A stretch of 16,272 bases of DNA from Chitinophagaceae bacterium UBA2467 (GTDB lineage: Bacteria; Bacteroidota; Bacteroidia; Chitinophagales; Chitinophagaceae): positions 3,108-19,379 of the forward strand of contig DDPN01000139.1 of the NCBI GenBank assembly GCA_002342205.1, in the 5' to 3' direction. The notes under the pieces are model-generated. The model ran no database searches and was not told the origin of the DNA. It saw only the letters and a program-made list of their open reading frames with translations. Of the stretch, positions 1 to 7,093 are shown piece by piece; the first letter of the stretch is position 1, and each line of letters opens with the position of its first letter. The position numbers and the translations under genes are program-made.

Positions 1-1
1 T

Positions 2-1795
2 AGCGGCGGATTGAGAGCAACTTTTGAAGCAAGAGGATACACAGCTTGGGATCCCTCCTCTCCTCCATTCATCATTGAAATTGGAAATGGAAAAACACTT
101 TGCATTCCAACCATATTTGTTTCTTATACAGGAGAGTCTCTTGATTACAAAGCTCCATTATTAAAGGCTACCGAAGCATTGAGCAAAGCAGCTACAGATG
201 TATGTCATTATTTTGACAAAAATGTAGGCAAGGTTAATGTAACCTTAGGATGGGAGCAGGAATACTTTGTAATTGATGAAGCCTTCTACAACGCCCGCCC
301 CGATTTAGTGATGACGGGTAGAACAGTATTTGGAACATCTTCTGCAAAAAATCAGCAATTAGAAGATCATTATTTTGGTTCTATTCCAGAGCGTGTATAC
401 GCTTATATGCGTGATTTTGAGAATGAATCTTACAAACTGGGAATTCCACTTCGTACACGTCACAACGAGGTAGCCCCAGCACAATTTGAGTGTGCGCCCA
501 TCTTTGAAGAAGTAAGTGTGGCCGTTGACCACAACTCTTTATTGATGGACGTAATGGACCGCGTAGCTCGCAGACATAATTTACGCGTACTTCTCCATGA
601 AAAACCTTTCGCAGGAATTAACGGAAGCGGAAAGCATAATAACTGGAGTATGGCTACTGACACAGGTGTTAACTTATTAGCTCCTGGCAAAACGCCTAAA
701 ACGAATCTGATGTTCTTGACCTTCTTTGTCAACACCATCAAAGCCGTTCATGATTATGCCGATGTATTGCGTGCCTCTATTGCCTCCGCACCCAATGATC
801 ACCGCTTAGGAGCCAATGAAGCGCCTCCGGCAATTATCTCTGTTTTCATTGGACAATATTTGAGTAAGGTTTTGAATGATGTCAAAGAGAGAGTGACCTC
901 AAAGATGGATGAAACAGATGAAAGCTTATTGAAGATTGACATTCATAAAAGCATTCCTGAATTGTTGATGGACAATACAGATCGTAACCGTACTTCACCC
1001 TTTGCATTTACTGGAAACAAGTTTGAGTTTCGCGCGGTAGGTTCATCTGCCAATTGCGCCAACCCCATGACGGTGTTGAATACAATCATGGCAGACACTC
1101 TACGTTCTTTCAAAGCGGAAGTGGATGGCTTGATTGAGAAGGGAGAGAAAAAAGAGATTGCACTAATGCAAGTTATTCGCGAGTATATTGTAAAAAGCGA
1201 AAAGGTTTTATTTGAAGGAGATGGCTACAGCGAAGCTTGGGAAAAAGAAGCTGCAAAACGTGGTTTACCTAATGTAAAAACAACCCCGTTAGCCCTGGAT
1301 GCGATGGTTACTAAAAAGGCGATGAAATTATTTGAAGAAAATAAAATTTACTCGCACCAAGAGCTGGAAGCACGACATGAAATTGAGTTAGAAAAATATA
1401 TCAAGAAAGTACAAATTGAAAGTCGTGTAATGGCAGAGTTAGCATCCAGCCATGTTTTACCTGCCGCTATCCGCTACCAAAATACCCTTGCGAGCAACAT
1501 CAAGGGATTAAAAGAAGCAGGCCTTAAGGAGTCAAGCTTTACCAAGCAACAACAACTACTTGCTAAAATCTCTGAACACATTAGCACGGTGAGTGAGATG
1601 GTAGAAAAAATGACGGAAGCACGTAAAGCTTGCAATAAATTAGAAAATACCCGCGAAAAAGCAATTGCGTACCAAGCAACGGTGAAGGATGCGTTCTTTG
1701 ATGAGATCCGCTACCATGTAGACAAACTGGAGTTGTTAGTAGATGACAATGAGTGGAGCTTGCCTAAGTACAGAGAGATGCTTTTCCTCCGTTAA
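2..1795 (+). CDS. glnN: Type III glutamine synthetase, 5' end cut off by the window
   Basis: Makes glutamine from glutamate, ammonia and ATP in the cytoplasm, the main ammonia-assimilation step. The frame is already open at base 2 and reads SGGLRATFEARGY, so the TTG at 11 is an internal Leu codon and the true start lies upstream. About 597 codons are present; family members are roughly 700-730 residues, so the N-terminal fifth is missing. GSIII signatures are seen in order: GWEQEYFVID (near 249-280), NEVAPAQFE (near 464-490), GINGSGKHNNWS (near 614-650), NDHRLGANEAPPA (near 794-832) and NRTSPFAFTGNKFEFR (near 985-1032). These hold the metal, glutamate and nucleotide ligands of the family. The C-terminal part (from about 1380) is helical and rich in Lys/Glu, as in GSIII. 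It ends in TAA, overlapping the stop of the convergent dipeptidase. No promoter or regulatory site is visible because the 5' end is absent. Confidence 0.97.
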   Translation, partial: SGGLRATFEARGYTAWDPSSPPFIIEIGNGKTLCIPTIFVSYTGESLDYKAPLLKATEALSKAATDVCHYFDKNVGKVNVTLGWEQEYFVIDEAFYNARPDLVMTGRTVFGTSSAKNQQLEDHYFGSIPERVYAYMRDFENESYKLGIPLRTRHNEVAPAQFECAPIFEEVSVAVDHNSLLMDVMDRVARRHNLRVLLHEKPFAGINGSGKHNNWSMATDTGVNLLAPGKTPKTNLMFLTFFVNTIKAVHDYADVLRASIASAPNDHRLGANEAPPAIISVFIGQYLSKVLNDVKERVTSKMDETDESLLKIDIHKSIPELLMDNTDRNRTSPFAFTGNKFEFRAVGSSANCANPMTVLNTIMADTLRSFKAEVDGLIEKGEKKEIALMQVIREYIVKSEKVLFEGDGYSEAWEKEAAKRGLPNVKTTPLALDAMVTKKAMKLFEENKIYSHQELEARHEIELEKYIKKVQIESRVMAELASSHVLPAAIRYQNTLASNIKGLKEAGLKESSFTKQQQLLAKISEHISTVSEMVEKMTEARKACNKLENTREKAIAYQATVKDAFFDEIRYHVDKLELLVDDNEWSLPKYREMLFLR

Positions 1796-2967
1796 GGACG
1801 ATTAGCTTTCAAGACGCGCAAAACATTTCCGCCCAGAATTTTTCTAATCGAAGAATTGCTGTACCCTCTTCTCTTTAACTCTTCAGTTAAGTTAGGATAT
1901 TTAGTTACGTCCTCTAGTCCTTGGGGGACGTAACCAATTCCATCATAATCTGCACCAATTCCTACGTAGTCATCTCCAACTAACTTAACGATGTAATCAA
2001 TATGATCAGCCACATCAGAGACACCGGGCATATTTTGCTGTAAAGCAGTTTGAATGATTGTATTTATTGCATCAGGGCTAGGCTTGGTGCTTAACTTCAA
2101 TAAGGAATCTTTACCAGGACCCTCCCAATATTTTTTAACCTCTACAAATTTTTTACTGATAAAGGCAGGATAAAAGTTGATACAAATAACTCCGCCATTC
2201 GTTGCCACTGCTTTAATCTGGTCGTCTTTTACATTTCTAAAAACCGGACACAAGGCCCAAACTGAACTATGCGTAAGGATGACCGGTTTTGTTGTAACGG
2301 CAATAGCATCATAAAATGTTTGCTCACCCACATGGGAGAGATCAACCATTACACCTGCGTCATTTAAGCGACGTACAACTTGTTTTCCAAAATCAGTTAG
2401 CCCTTTATGTTGTACTACTTTTCCAGCACCCGACTCGTCCATTGCACTCGTTGCCCAATCATTACTGTTATTCCAGGTAAGCGTTAAGTAAGACATTCCG
2501 CGCGCAATCAACGTATCCAACTTAGAAAAATCAGACTCAATCATATGTCCGCCTTCTACGCCAATCATGGCAACTACTTTATTGCGATGCACTTTTTGTT
2601 TTGCCTGCCGATAGGAAGCCGCAAAATCAAATTTATCAGGATGACGAAGTATAATATGCTGGAGAGAATCAATTTCCTCTAGTGCGTCATGAAAGAACCC
2701 TGCTTTATGTCTGGGTGTTTCACCAGTGTAAACTGAAAAAAATTGAATATCTAATCCTCCCTTTTTCCATCTTACGTAATCACTATGTCCTTTTGATAAA
2801 AGCACACTGATATCTCGCCCCTCTAACACTTGACCACTTAAGCAATCATTGTGGGTGTCTACTAGTATAGACCGTTTATGAATGCCAGTTGAACGAGTTT
2901 GTGCCCCAACGGACAAAACCGCCGAAAAAAAGAAGAATCCGATAACAACTACAAGTCGATGTTGCAT
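1792..2967 (-). CDS. Exported membrane dipeptidase, peptidase family M19
   Basis: A zinc dipeptidase of the renal dipeptidase family, expected to cleave dipeptides (possibly including D-residue forms) in the periplasm. I chose the ATG at 2967 (391 residues). It gives a clean signal peptide (MQHR, then a hydrophobic stretch ending VGAQ) and leaves 10 bases after the transaldolase stop. An ATG at 3000 would add 11 residues and overlap transaldolase. Family signatures in the 391-residue numbering are: HxD in VDTHNDC (H39, D41), GVEGGH with the bridging Glu (E138), DLSHV (H212), LTHSS (H233), RNVKDD, and GIGADYDG (D340). The five metal ligands are therefore all present. The position equivalent to His152 of mammalian renal dipeptidase is Trp here (LTLTWNNS), so substrate preference may differ. 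It probably shares a transcript with the upstream transaldolase gene. The exact substrate is not readable from the sequence. Confidence 0.93.
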   Translation of the reverse strand: MQHRLVVVIGFFFFSAVLSVGAQTRSTGIHKRSILVDTHNDCLSGQVLEGRDISVLLSKGHSDYVRWKKGGLDIQFFSVYTGETPRHKAGFFHDALEEIDSLQHIILRHPDKFDFAASYRQAKQKVHRNKVVAMIGVEGGHMIESDFSKLDTLIARGMSYLTLTWNNSNDWATSAMDESGAGKVVQHKGLTDFGKQVVRRLNDAGVMVDLSHVGEQTFYDAIAVTTKPVILTHSSVWALCPVFRNVKDDQIKAVATNGGVICINFYPAFISKKFVEVKKYWEGPGKDSLLKLSTKPSPDAINTIIQTALQQNMPGVSDVADHIDYIVKLVGDDYVGIGADYDGIGYVPQGLEDVTKYPNLTEELKRRGYSNSSIRKILGGNVLRVLKANRP

Positions 2968-2977
2968 AGAGACTTGA

Positions 2978-3634
2978 TTATCCCATTGTTTTTTTAGCAT
3001 CCTCCAAAAACTTTGCTAAACCAATATCCGTTAAAGGATGCTTGAGTAATCCTAAAATAGAATCGAGTGGACAAGTACAAACATCAGCACCGGCTTCTGC
3101 ACATTTCACAATATGTAATGGAGTACGAATGGAAGCAGCTAAAATTTGTGTTTTAAATCCTTGCACTCCGTAGATCTGCGCTATTTGCGAAATCAAATCA
3201 ACGCCATCCCAATTACTATCATCTAAACGACCAATGAAAGGAGACAAATAGGTAGCTCCAGCTTTTGCAGCTAAAATGGCCTGGCCCGCAGAAAAAACCA
3301 ATGTGCAATTGGTACGAATGCCATTTGTGGTAAACCATTTAATCGCTTTTATACCATCTTTAATCATGGGAACTTTTACCACAATATTTGGATGGATAGC
3401 TGCCAGTTTTTTTCCTTCTTCAACAATGCCGGCAAAATCTGTACTAATCACTTCTGCACTGATGTCACCATCCACCATTTCACAAATAGTTCGGTAGTGG
3501 TCCATAATTGCTTTTTCACCCTTGATCCCTTCTTTTGCCATCAGGGAAGGATTGGTTGTGACTCCATCAAGAATACCTAATTCATTAGCTTCTTTGATCT
3601 GTGCCAGATTTGCAGTGTCGATGAAAAATTTCAT
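2978..3634 (-). CDS. tal: Transaldolase, short TalC/MipB-type
   Basis: Transfers a dihydroxyacetone unit between sugar phosphates in the non-oxidative pentose phosphate pathway, in the cytoplasm. The 218 residues match the short (about 215-220) single-domain subfamily that also contains fructose-6-phosphate aldolase. The frame starts MKFFIDTAN, and DGVTTNPSL follows near residue 23. The Schiff-base lysine is K87 in VVKVPM. Two residues separate transaldolase from FSA: FSA has Gln59 and Tyr131, whereas here the matching positions are Glu61 (SAEVIST) and Phe133 (LSPFIGR), as in true transaldolases. That makes transaldolase the better call, although many databases name the family fsa. The gene is followed after 10 bases by the dipeptidase and preceded by the SRP RNA gene, whose U-tract lies about 20-30 bases upstream. 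It therefore either has a weak promoter of its own or is read through from the RNA gene. Confidence 0.95.
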   Translation of the reverse strand: MKFFIDTANLAQIKEANELGILDGVTTNPSLMAKEGIKGEKAIMDHYRTICEMVDGDISAEVISTDFAGIVEEGKKLAAIHPNIVVKVPMIKDGIKAIKWFTTNGIRTNCTLVFSAGQAILAAKAGATYLSPFIGRLDDSNWDGVDLISQIAQIYGVQGFKTQILAASIRTPLHIVKCAEAGADVCTCPLDSILGLLKHPLTDIGLAKFLEDAKKTMG

Positions 3635-3653
3635 ATGCTAGGATTAAAGTTTA

Positions 3654-3671
3654 GAAATAAAAAATGGCAGG
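3654..3671 (-). terminator. Probable intrinsic terminator of the SRP RNA
   Basis: Read on the minus strand, the 3' arm of the SRP RNA terminal helix (CCTGCC) runs directly into ATTTTTTATTTC. GC-rich pairing followed by a U-tract is the form of an intrinsic terminator, so the RNA's own closing helix could double as the terminator stem. The U-tract is interrupted by one A, and the transaldolase start is only about 20 bases further on, so partial read-through into tal is possible. Confidence 0.5.
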
Positions 3672-3760
3672 CTTATTACATCGCACCGCTCAACCACTTA
3701 CTCTTGCTGCCTTCCGGCCCTGGGAGGGTTCAGCAGGAGCTGGTCGTGTAAGACCTGCCG
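3664..3760 (-). ncRNA. ffs: Signal recognition particle RNA, small bacterial (4.5S) type
   Basis: The RNA core of the signal recognition particle; with Ffh it targets membrane and exported proteins to FtsY and the translocon. On the minus strand the conserved apical domain is seen: CCAGGGCCGGAAGGCAGCAAG, closely matching the E. coli core CAGGTCCGGAAGGAAGCAG. It has a GGAA tetraloop closed by GCC/GGC and the asymmetric A/C-rich internal side that binds the Ffh M domain. Lower helices also pair: GCTGAACC with GGTTGAGC (one mismatch), and the ends GGCAGG (5', 3759-3754) with CCTGCC (3', 3671-3666). The length is about 94-97 bases, typical of the small form without an Alu domain. A TAnnTTTG promoter box precedes it and a U-tract follows. 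A plus-strand open frame across this RNA is a chance shadow. Confidence 0.93.
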
Positions 3761-3763
3761 GGG

Positions 3764-3796
3764 CAAATTTAATGATAAAAAAACTCATCGCTGAAA
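3764..3796 (-). promoter_or_regulatory. Bacteroidota-type promoter of the SRP RNA gene
   Basis: On the minus strand TAAATTTG (3771-3764) matches the Bacteroidota -7 consensus TAnnTTTG at every fixed position. It is followed by CCCC and then by the first G of the SRP RNA terminal helix at 3759, so initiation at or near 3759 would give the RNA its expected 5' end. A TTTC at 3796-3793, 21 bases upstream of the -7 box, could serve as a weak -33 TTTG element. The upstream part overlaps the last codons of the plug-domain gene. Confidence 0.65.
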
Positions 3797-5077
3797 TGCA
3801 GAATGAATCTGGGTATATCCAATCAATTCATCCGCCCGACTCCCCACTGTTCTGCAATAGACCAACACCAGGTATTCGTTCTCAGTTCCCCAATAGTTCC
3901 CCTCTGTATAAACACTAACGGGAGACTTATTTTCTGCCCCATCTCCATTAGTCATATAGAGATAATTGTAATAGCCTTGCTTCAAAAACAGTGCCTTTGT
4001 ATAACATCCTTTCTCTACATCAAAGTCCATTCGGCTATCAGGACCTAATTGATAGCCAGTCAACTCACCAAAAATGTACACATCCCGGCCCCGGTATGGC
4101 TGGCCCCCCGGCGGGAAATACGTAAAGTGCACCCAGGCATATTCCCCCTGAAATAAAACGTTGGGATTATCTCGACTTTCTAACACATACGCTCCATTGA
4201 TATCTCGATTCAGCAGACTCATTTTACCAGACCGAGGTCCATCTGGGTTTACAAAAACATCCACGCGACTAGTTGAGTCATTATCCTGTATGGAACTAAT
4301 TCGCTCGCTTCGTAAACGAAAACTCCGTAGGTCTGCCCATCGCCATTCCTGCCCTGCCGGAAAAACAGAAAATGATTCATCAGTATATTCAAAATAATTA
4401 CCTCGATATACAGTGGGTGTCTTTTGAATATGTGAAGTAGACCAAACCCTGTTTTGCAGTAACTGCACTCGTAAATCCATTGGAGAGAAATTATTCTGCG
4501 GTACTTGCAAGGGCGTAACACCAACTTGTACTTGCTGGTGCGTAAGCAGCAACTGCCCATCAAATGGCTGCCTAACCTGTGCAGAGACAGCAACTTTTTT
4601 TCCAACCACTAAAACGCGACGTGTAAAAATCAATTTTGAAGTATCATCATTTAAAAAAACTTTCAATAAATAGTTACCAGAACGCGTGGGCCCACTGTTC
4701 GACTCTGGAAAAGTCAACTGATAATGCGTATACCGATTTTGTGATAAAGAAGAGGGGCGATAGTTTCTGATACGATTCGAGATAAATCCTTTGAGATAGT
4801 CATAAGGCTGTAACGCAGCAGGTGTCCAATCAGCTTGACAAAGCTGCAACGTGTAATAGTAATTTTTGGGTCCGGCATTTAACTCGTCAAAATGTAATTC
4901 TAACTGTTCGGTAGTACCTAGTTGAATCAAGGGATAAGATAATGGATCGCCCGCTTTGTACAATTTAATCGACTGAATAGAGGAAGAGTAAACTTGATCG
5001 GGCCACTGTGCTGTTACCTTTTTAGCAAGTATGCAACTAAAAATAAGCAGGAAGATTGTAAATTGAGGTCGTTGCAT
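3785..5077 (-). CDS. Type IX secretion system plug-domain protein (DUF5103 family)
   Basis: Resembles the family first called DUF5103, now tied to the Plug protein that closes the periplasmic face of the SprA translocon in Flavobacterium. The expected location is the periplasm, at the outer membrane. The ATG at 5077 (430 residues) gives MQRPQF followed by a hydrophobic segment ending KKVTAQ, a normal signal peptide. The ATG at 5128 would add 17 residues in front of it and overlap the divergent permease gene. Family-typical features seen are an early strand repeat (VYSSSIQSIKLY), LQLCQADWTP, the YDYLKGFISNRI segment, YTHYQLTFP and SGNYLLKVF, then a second β-rich domain with GELTGYQL and YYNYLY. 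No lipobox or internal membrane helix is evident. The core of the T9SS (SprA, PorL/M, GldK) is not in this window, so a role in T9SS gating is inferred from family. The gene's last codons hold the SRP RNA promoter. Confidence 0.85.
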   Translation of the reverse strand: MQRPQFTIFLLIFSCILAKKVTAQWPDQVYSSSIQSIKLYKAGDPLSYPLIQLGTTEQLELHFDELNAGPKNYYYTLQLCQADWTPAALQPYDYLKGFISNRIRNYRPSSLSQNRYTHYQLTFPESNSGPTRSGNYLLKVFLNDDTSKLIFTRRVLVVGKKVAVSAQVRQPFDGQLLLTHQQVQVGVTPLQVPQNNFSPMDLRVQLLQNRVWSTSHIQKTPTVYRGNYFEYTDESFSVFPAGQEWRWADLRSFRLRSERISSIQDNDSTSRVDVFVNPDGPRSGKMSLLNRDINGAYVLESRDNPNVLFQGEYAWVHFTYFPPGGQPYRGRDVYIFGELTGYQLGPDSRMDFDVEKGCYTKALFLKQGYYNYLYMTNGDGAENKSPVSVYTEGNYWGTENEYLVLVYCRTVGSRADELIGYTQIHSAFQR

Positions 5078-5115
5078 ACGGCAATGTAATAAAATGAATT
5101 GAAAACCGATTCGAT

Positions 5116-6351
5116 TTGAACCTGGCAAATTATCTGGCGGACCGCATTGCGTTTAGCAAACAAAAAAGTTATTCGCGATTTATTCTACGACTCTCGTTTG
5201 CAGCTACGGTCGTAAGCGTCATGGTTATGATCATCACCGTGTGTATGGCTGCAGGTTTTCAAGAGGCGGTTCAAAACAAAATCTTTGGTTTTTGGGGACA
5301 TATTCGAATTCAAGAGAAACAACCCTCTTTATCAGTGATGGAAAAAATGAATCCGATTGAAAAAAATGATTCATTCGTTCAACAATTAAAAAAACACCCC
5401 GCTATAGTATCCGTTCATCCATTTGCTACGCAATATGCCTTGTTAAAAACCAGAAATGAAATGGAGGGCATCTTGCTAAAAGGAGTAGACGACAAGGTTG
5501 CTTGGAGCAAGTATGCTACTTTTCTTAAAAAAGGTTCTGTTCCAAAAATTGAATTAAGTGATTTTTCCAGAGGCATACTAGTTTCTCAACAACAAGCCAA
5601 GCGTCTTCAGTTACACGTGAACGACTCGATTGTTCTTTATTTTACACAACAAGAGGGGCCTCCACGAGCCAAAAAAGTATTTATCGCAGGCATATTTCAA
5701 ACCGGCATTGAAGAATACGATCGTCTATTTGCACTAGCAGACCTTCGCCTAATCAGGCAAGTGAGTGGCTGGACTGAAAATCAAGTTGGAGGTTATGAGA
5801 TTTTTGTTCAAGACCCTTCCAACCTAGATAAAATTGCCAATGAGTTGTATCAAGCTGAAAACTTTCCTGCTACCTGGGATGCGATACCCATTAACAATGT
5901 AGCTCCACAATTATTTGACTGGCTGAACATGCAGGTAGTAACGCGAAATGTTCTGATTGCAATCATGACAATTGTAGCACTAATCAATTTGATTACCTCA
6001 CTTCTTGTATTGGTACTGGAACGAATTCAAATGATTGGCATTTTAAAGGCACTTGGCGCAGCAGATAAAACGATTCAACAACTATTTCTTCGATATGCAT
6101 TATTGCTCACTACAGCTGGCATTTTAGTGGGGACTCTATTGGCGTTCGTTTTGATGGGCTTACAACAAAAAACAGGTTTTATACACTTAGATGAGAGCGC
6201 CTATTACATTGACAAAATTGAATTTAAAATCATGCCAGTTCCCATTGCCTTAATTATGGTTGGCACTTTAATTATAAGCCTACTCGTTTTGCTACTTCCC
6301 ACTTTGTTAGTCAAGAGAATCAGCCCTATTCGGGCAATCCGATTTAGCTAA
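5116..6351 (+). CDS. ABC transporter permease, FtsX / LolC-LolE type
   Basis: An inner-membrane permease of the type IV (MacB/Lol/FtsX) ABC class, probably releasing lipoproteins or acting mechanically on the periplasm. The order seen is: a cytoplasmic N-terminus (RIAFSKQKSYSRFILRLS), one membrane helix at about 22-46, a large periplasmic domain at about 50-275, and helices at about 279-302, 328-348 and 373-400. The FtsX-family coupling motif ERIQMIGILKALGA (302-315) follows helix 2. At 411 residues it fits LolC/LolE. The start is TTG at 5116: there is an in-frame stop at 5095-5097, no ATG or GTG lies between, and the conserved N-terminal RIAF-KQKSFSRFI block begins only a few codons later. 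No LolD-like ATPase is nearby, so its ATPase must be encoded elsewhere. Lipoprotein export is the likeliest role; the exact cargo is unknown. Confidence 0.88.
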   Translation: MNLANYLADRIAFSKQKSYSRFILRLSFAATVVSVMVMIITVCMAAGFQEAVQNKIFGFWGHIRIQEKQPSLSVMEKMNPIEKNDSFVQQLKKHPAIVSVHPFATQYALLKTRNEMEGILLKGVDDKVAWSKYATFLKKGSVPKIELSDFSRGILVSQQQAKRLQLHVNDSIVLYFTQQEGPPRAKKVFIAGIFQTGIEEYDRLFALADLRLIRQVSGWTENQVGGYEIFVQDPSNLDKIANELYQAENFPATWDAIPINNVAPQLFDWLNMQVVTRNVLIAIMTIVALINLITSLLVLVLERIQMIGILKALGAADKTIQQLFLRYALLLTTAGILVGTLLAFVLMGLQQKTGFIHLDESAYYIDKIEFKIMPVPIALIMVGTLIISLLVLLLPTLLVKRISPIRAIRFS

Positions 6352-7075
6352 GTTGCGCTAATAAAATTCCTGTTGCAACTGCAACATTCAATGATTCAGC
6401 TCTTCCCTTTCCGGGAATACTAAACTGTGTCACCTCGGTTGATAATAGATGCGAGGGTATTCCCTTTGACTCATTTCCAATTAGTAAAATTCCTTCTTGG
6501 AGAGGTTTTTGAAGAGAGAGAGGTTCCTTATTCAAAACTGCTGCAAATACGGGTATATTTTTTTGTGCAGAGAGCCAATGATCAAGATCTTGGTAAAAAA
6601 TAGAAACTCTACCCAAACTTCCCATCGAAGCTTGCACTACTTTGGGGTTATATTGATCAACTGTATCAAGACTACAAACCAATTGTTGTACCCCAAACCA
6701 GTCTGCTGTTCGAATAATCGTTCCAAAATTTCCTGGATCCTGAATGCCACAACAAACGAGCGTAAGATGCCCTTTAGTCTGCAGTGGCGGATATTCAAAT
6801 TGTTTTACAATGGCTACAACCTGATTAGGAGTAGACAACTGCGAAATTCGAAGGAGTTCCGCTTCGCTAACAACCGTGTAAGGGACAGTCTTAAGTTTCG
6901 ATAGATTTGTCTCAATCCAGCTGTCTAAAGCAAAAATTTCCTTTACCCGGGTATGATCTTGAACCAGAAGCTCACCTACCAACTTGGGCCCCTCCATTAA
7001 AAAAAGACCTGTTTCATCGCGATATTTTTTACCGGCTAAACTTTGAATATCTTTGATTTTTGACTTAACAAGCAT
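6344..7075 (-). CDS. TrmH/SpoU family RNA 2'-O-methyltransferase
   Basis: A SPOUT-class enzyme that moves a methyl group from S-adenosylmethionine to a ribose 2'-OH in rRNA or tRNA, in the cytoplasm. The ATG at 7075 gives 243 residues beginning MLVKSKIKDIQSL. A TTG at 7099 would add eight residues without family support. An N-terminal substrate-binding domain (KKYRDETGLFLMEGPKLV) is typical of RlmB-like members. The three SPOUT motifs are present: DPGNFGTIIRTADWFG (motif 1, with its Arg), LLIGNESKGIP (motif 2) and IPGKGRAESLNVAVATGILL (motif 3), which form the trefoil-knot cofactor site. The target nucleotide cannot be decided from the sequence, so no rlmB or trmH symbol is assigned. It is divergent from tamL, with only 18 bases between the starts, and overlaps the permease tail by eight bases. 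Confidence 0.92.
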   Translation of the reverse strand: MLVKSKIKDIQSLAGKKYRDETGLFLMEGPKLVGELLVQDHTRVKEIFALDSWIETNLSKLKTVPYTVVSEAELLRISQLSTPNQVVAIVKQFEYPPLQTKGHLTLVCCGIQDPGNFGTIIRTADWFGVQQLVCSLDTVDQYNPKVVQASMGSLGRVSIFYQDLDHWLSAQKNIPVFAAVLNKEPLSLQKPLQEGILLIGNESKGIPSHLLSTEVTQFSIPGKGRAESLNVAVATGILLAQLS

Positions 7076-7093
7076 AATCTCTACTAGTTTGTG

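Noticed and set aside
460..741. Minus-strand frame inside the glutamine synthetase gene, and similar frames inside other genes (e.g. 4249-4605, 6497-6904, 9028-9276, 14592-14852)
   Set aside because: These are shadows of well-supported genes on the other strand or in another frame, with no recognisable motifs or start signals.
2968..3000. Longer start for the dipeptidase at 3000, giving a gene overlap
   Set aside because: The downstream ATG at 2967 directly begins a signal peptide, and the extra residues would lengthen its n-region and overlap transaldolase without benefit.
3664..3918. Plus-strand open frame of 84 codons across 3664-3918
   Set aside because: It runs antisense through the SRP RNA and the end of the plug-domain gene and has no protein-like features; the RNA explains the sequence.
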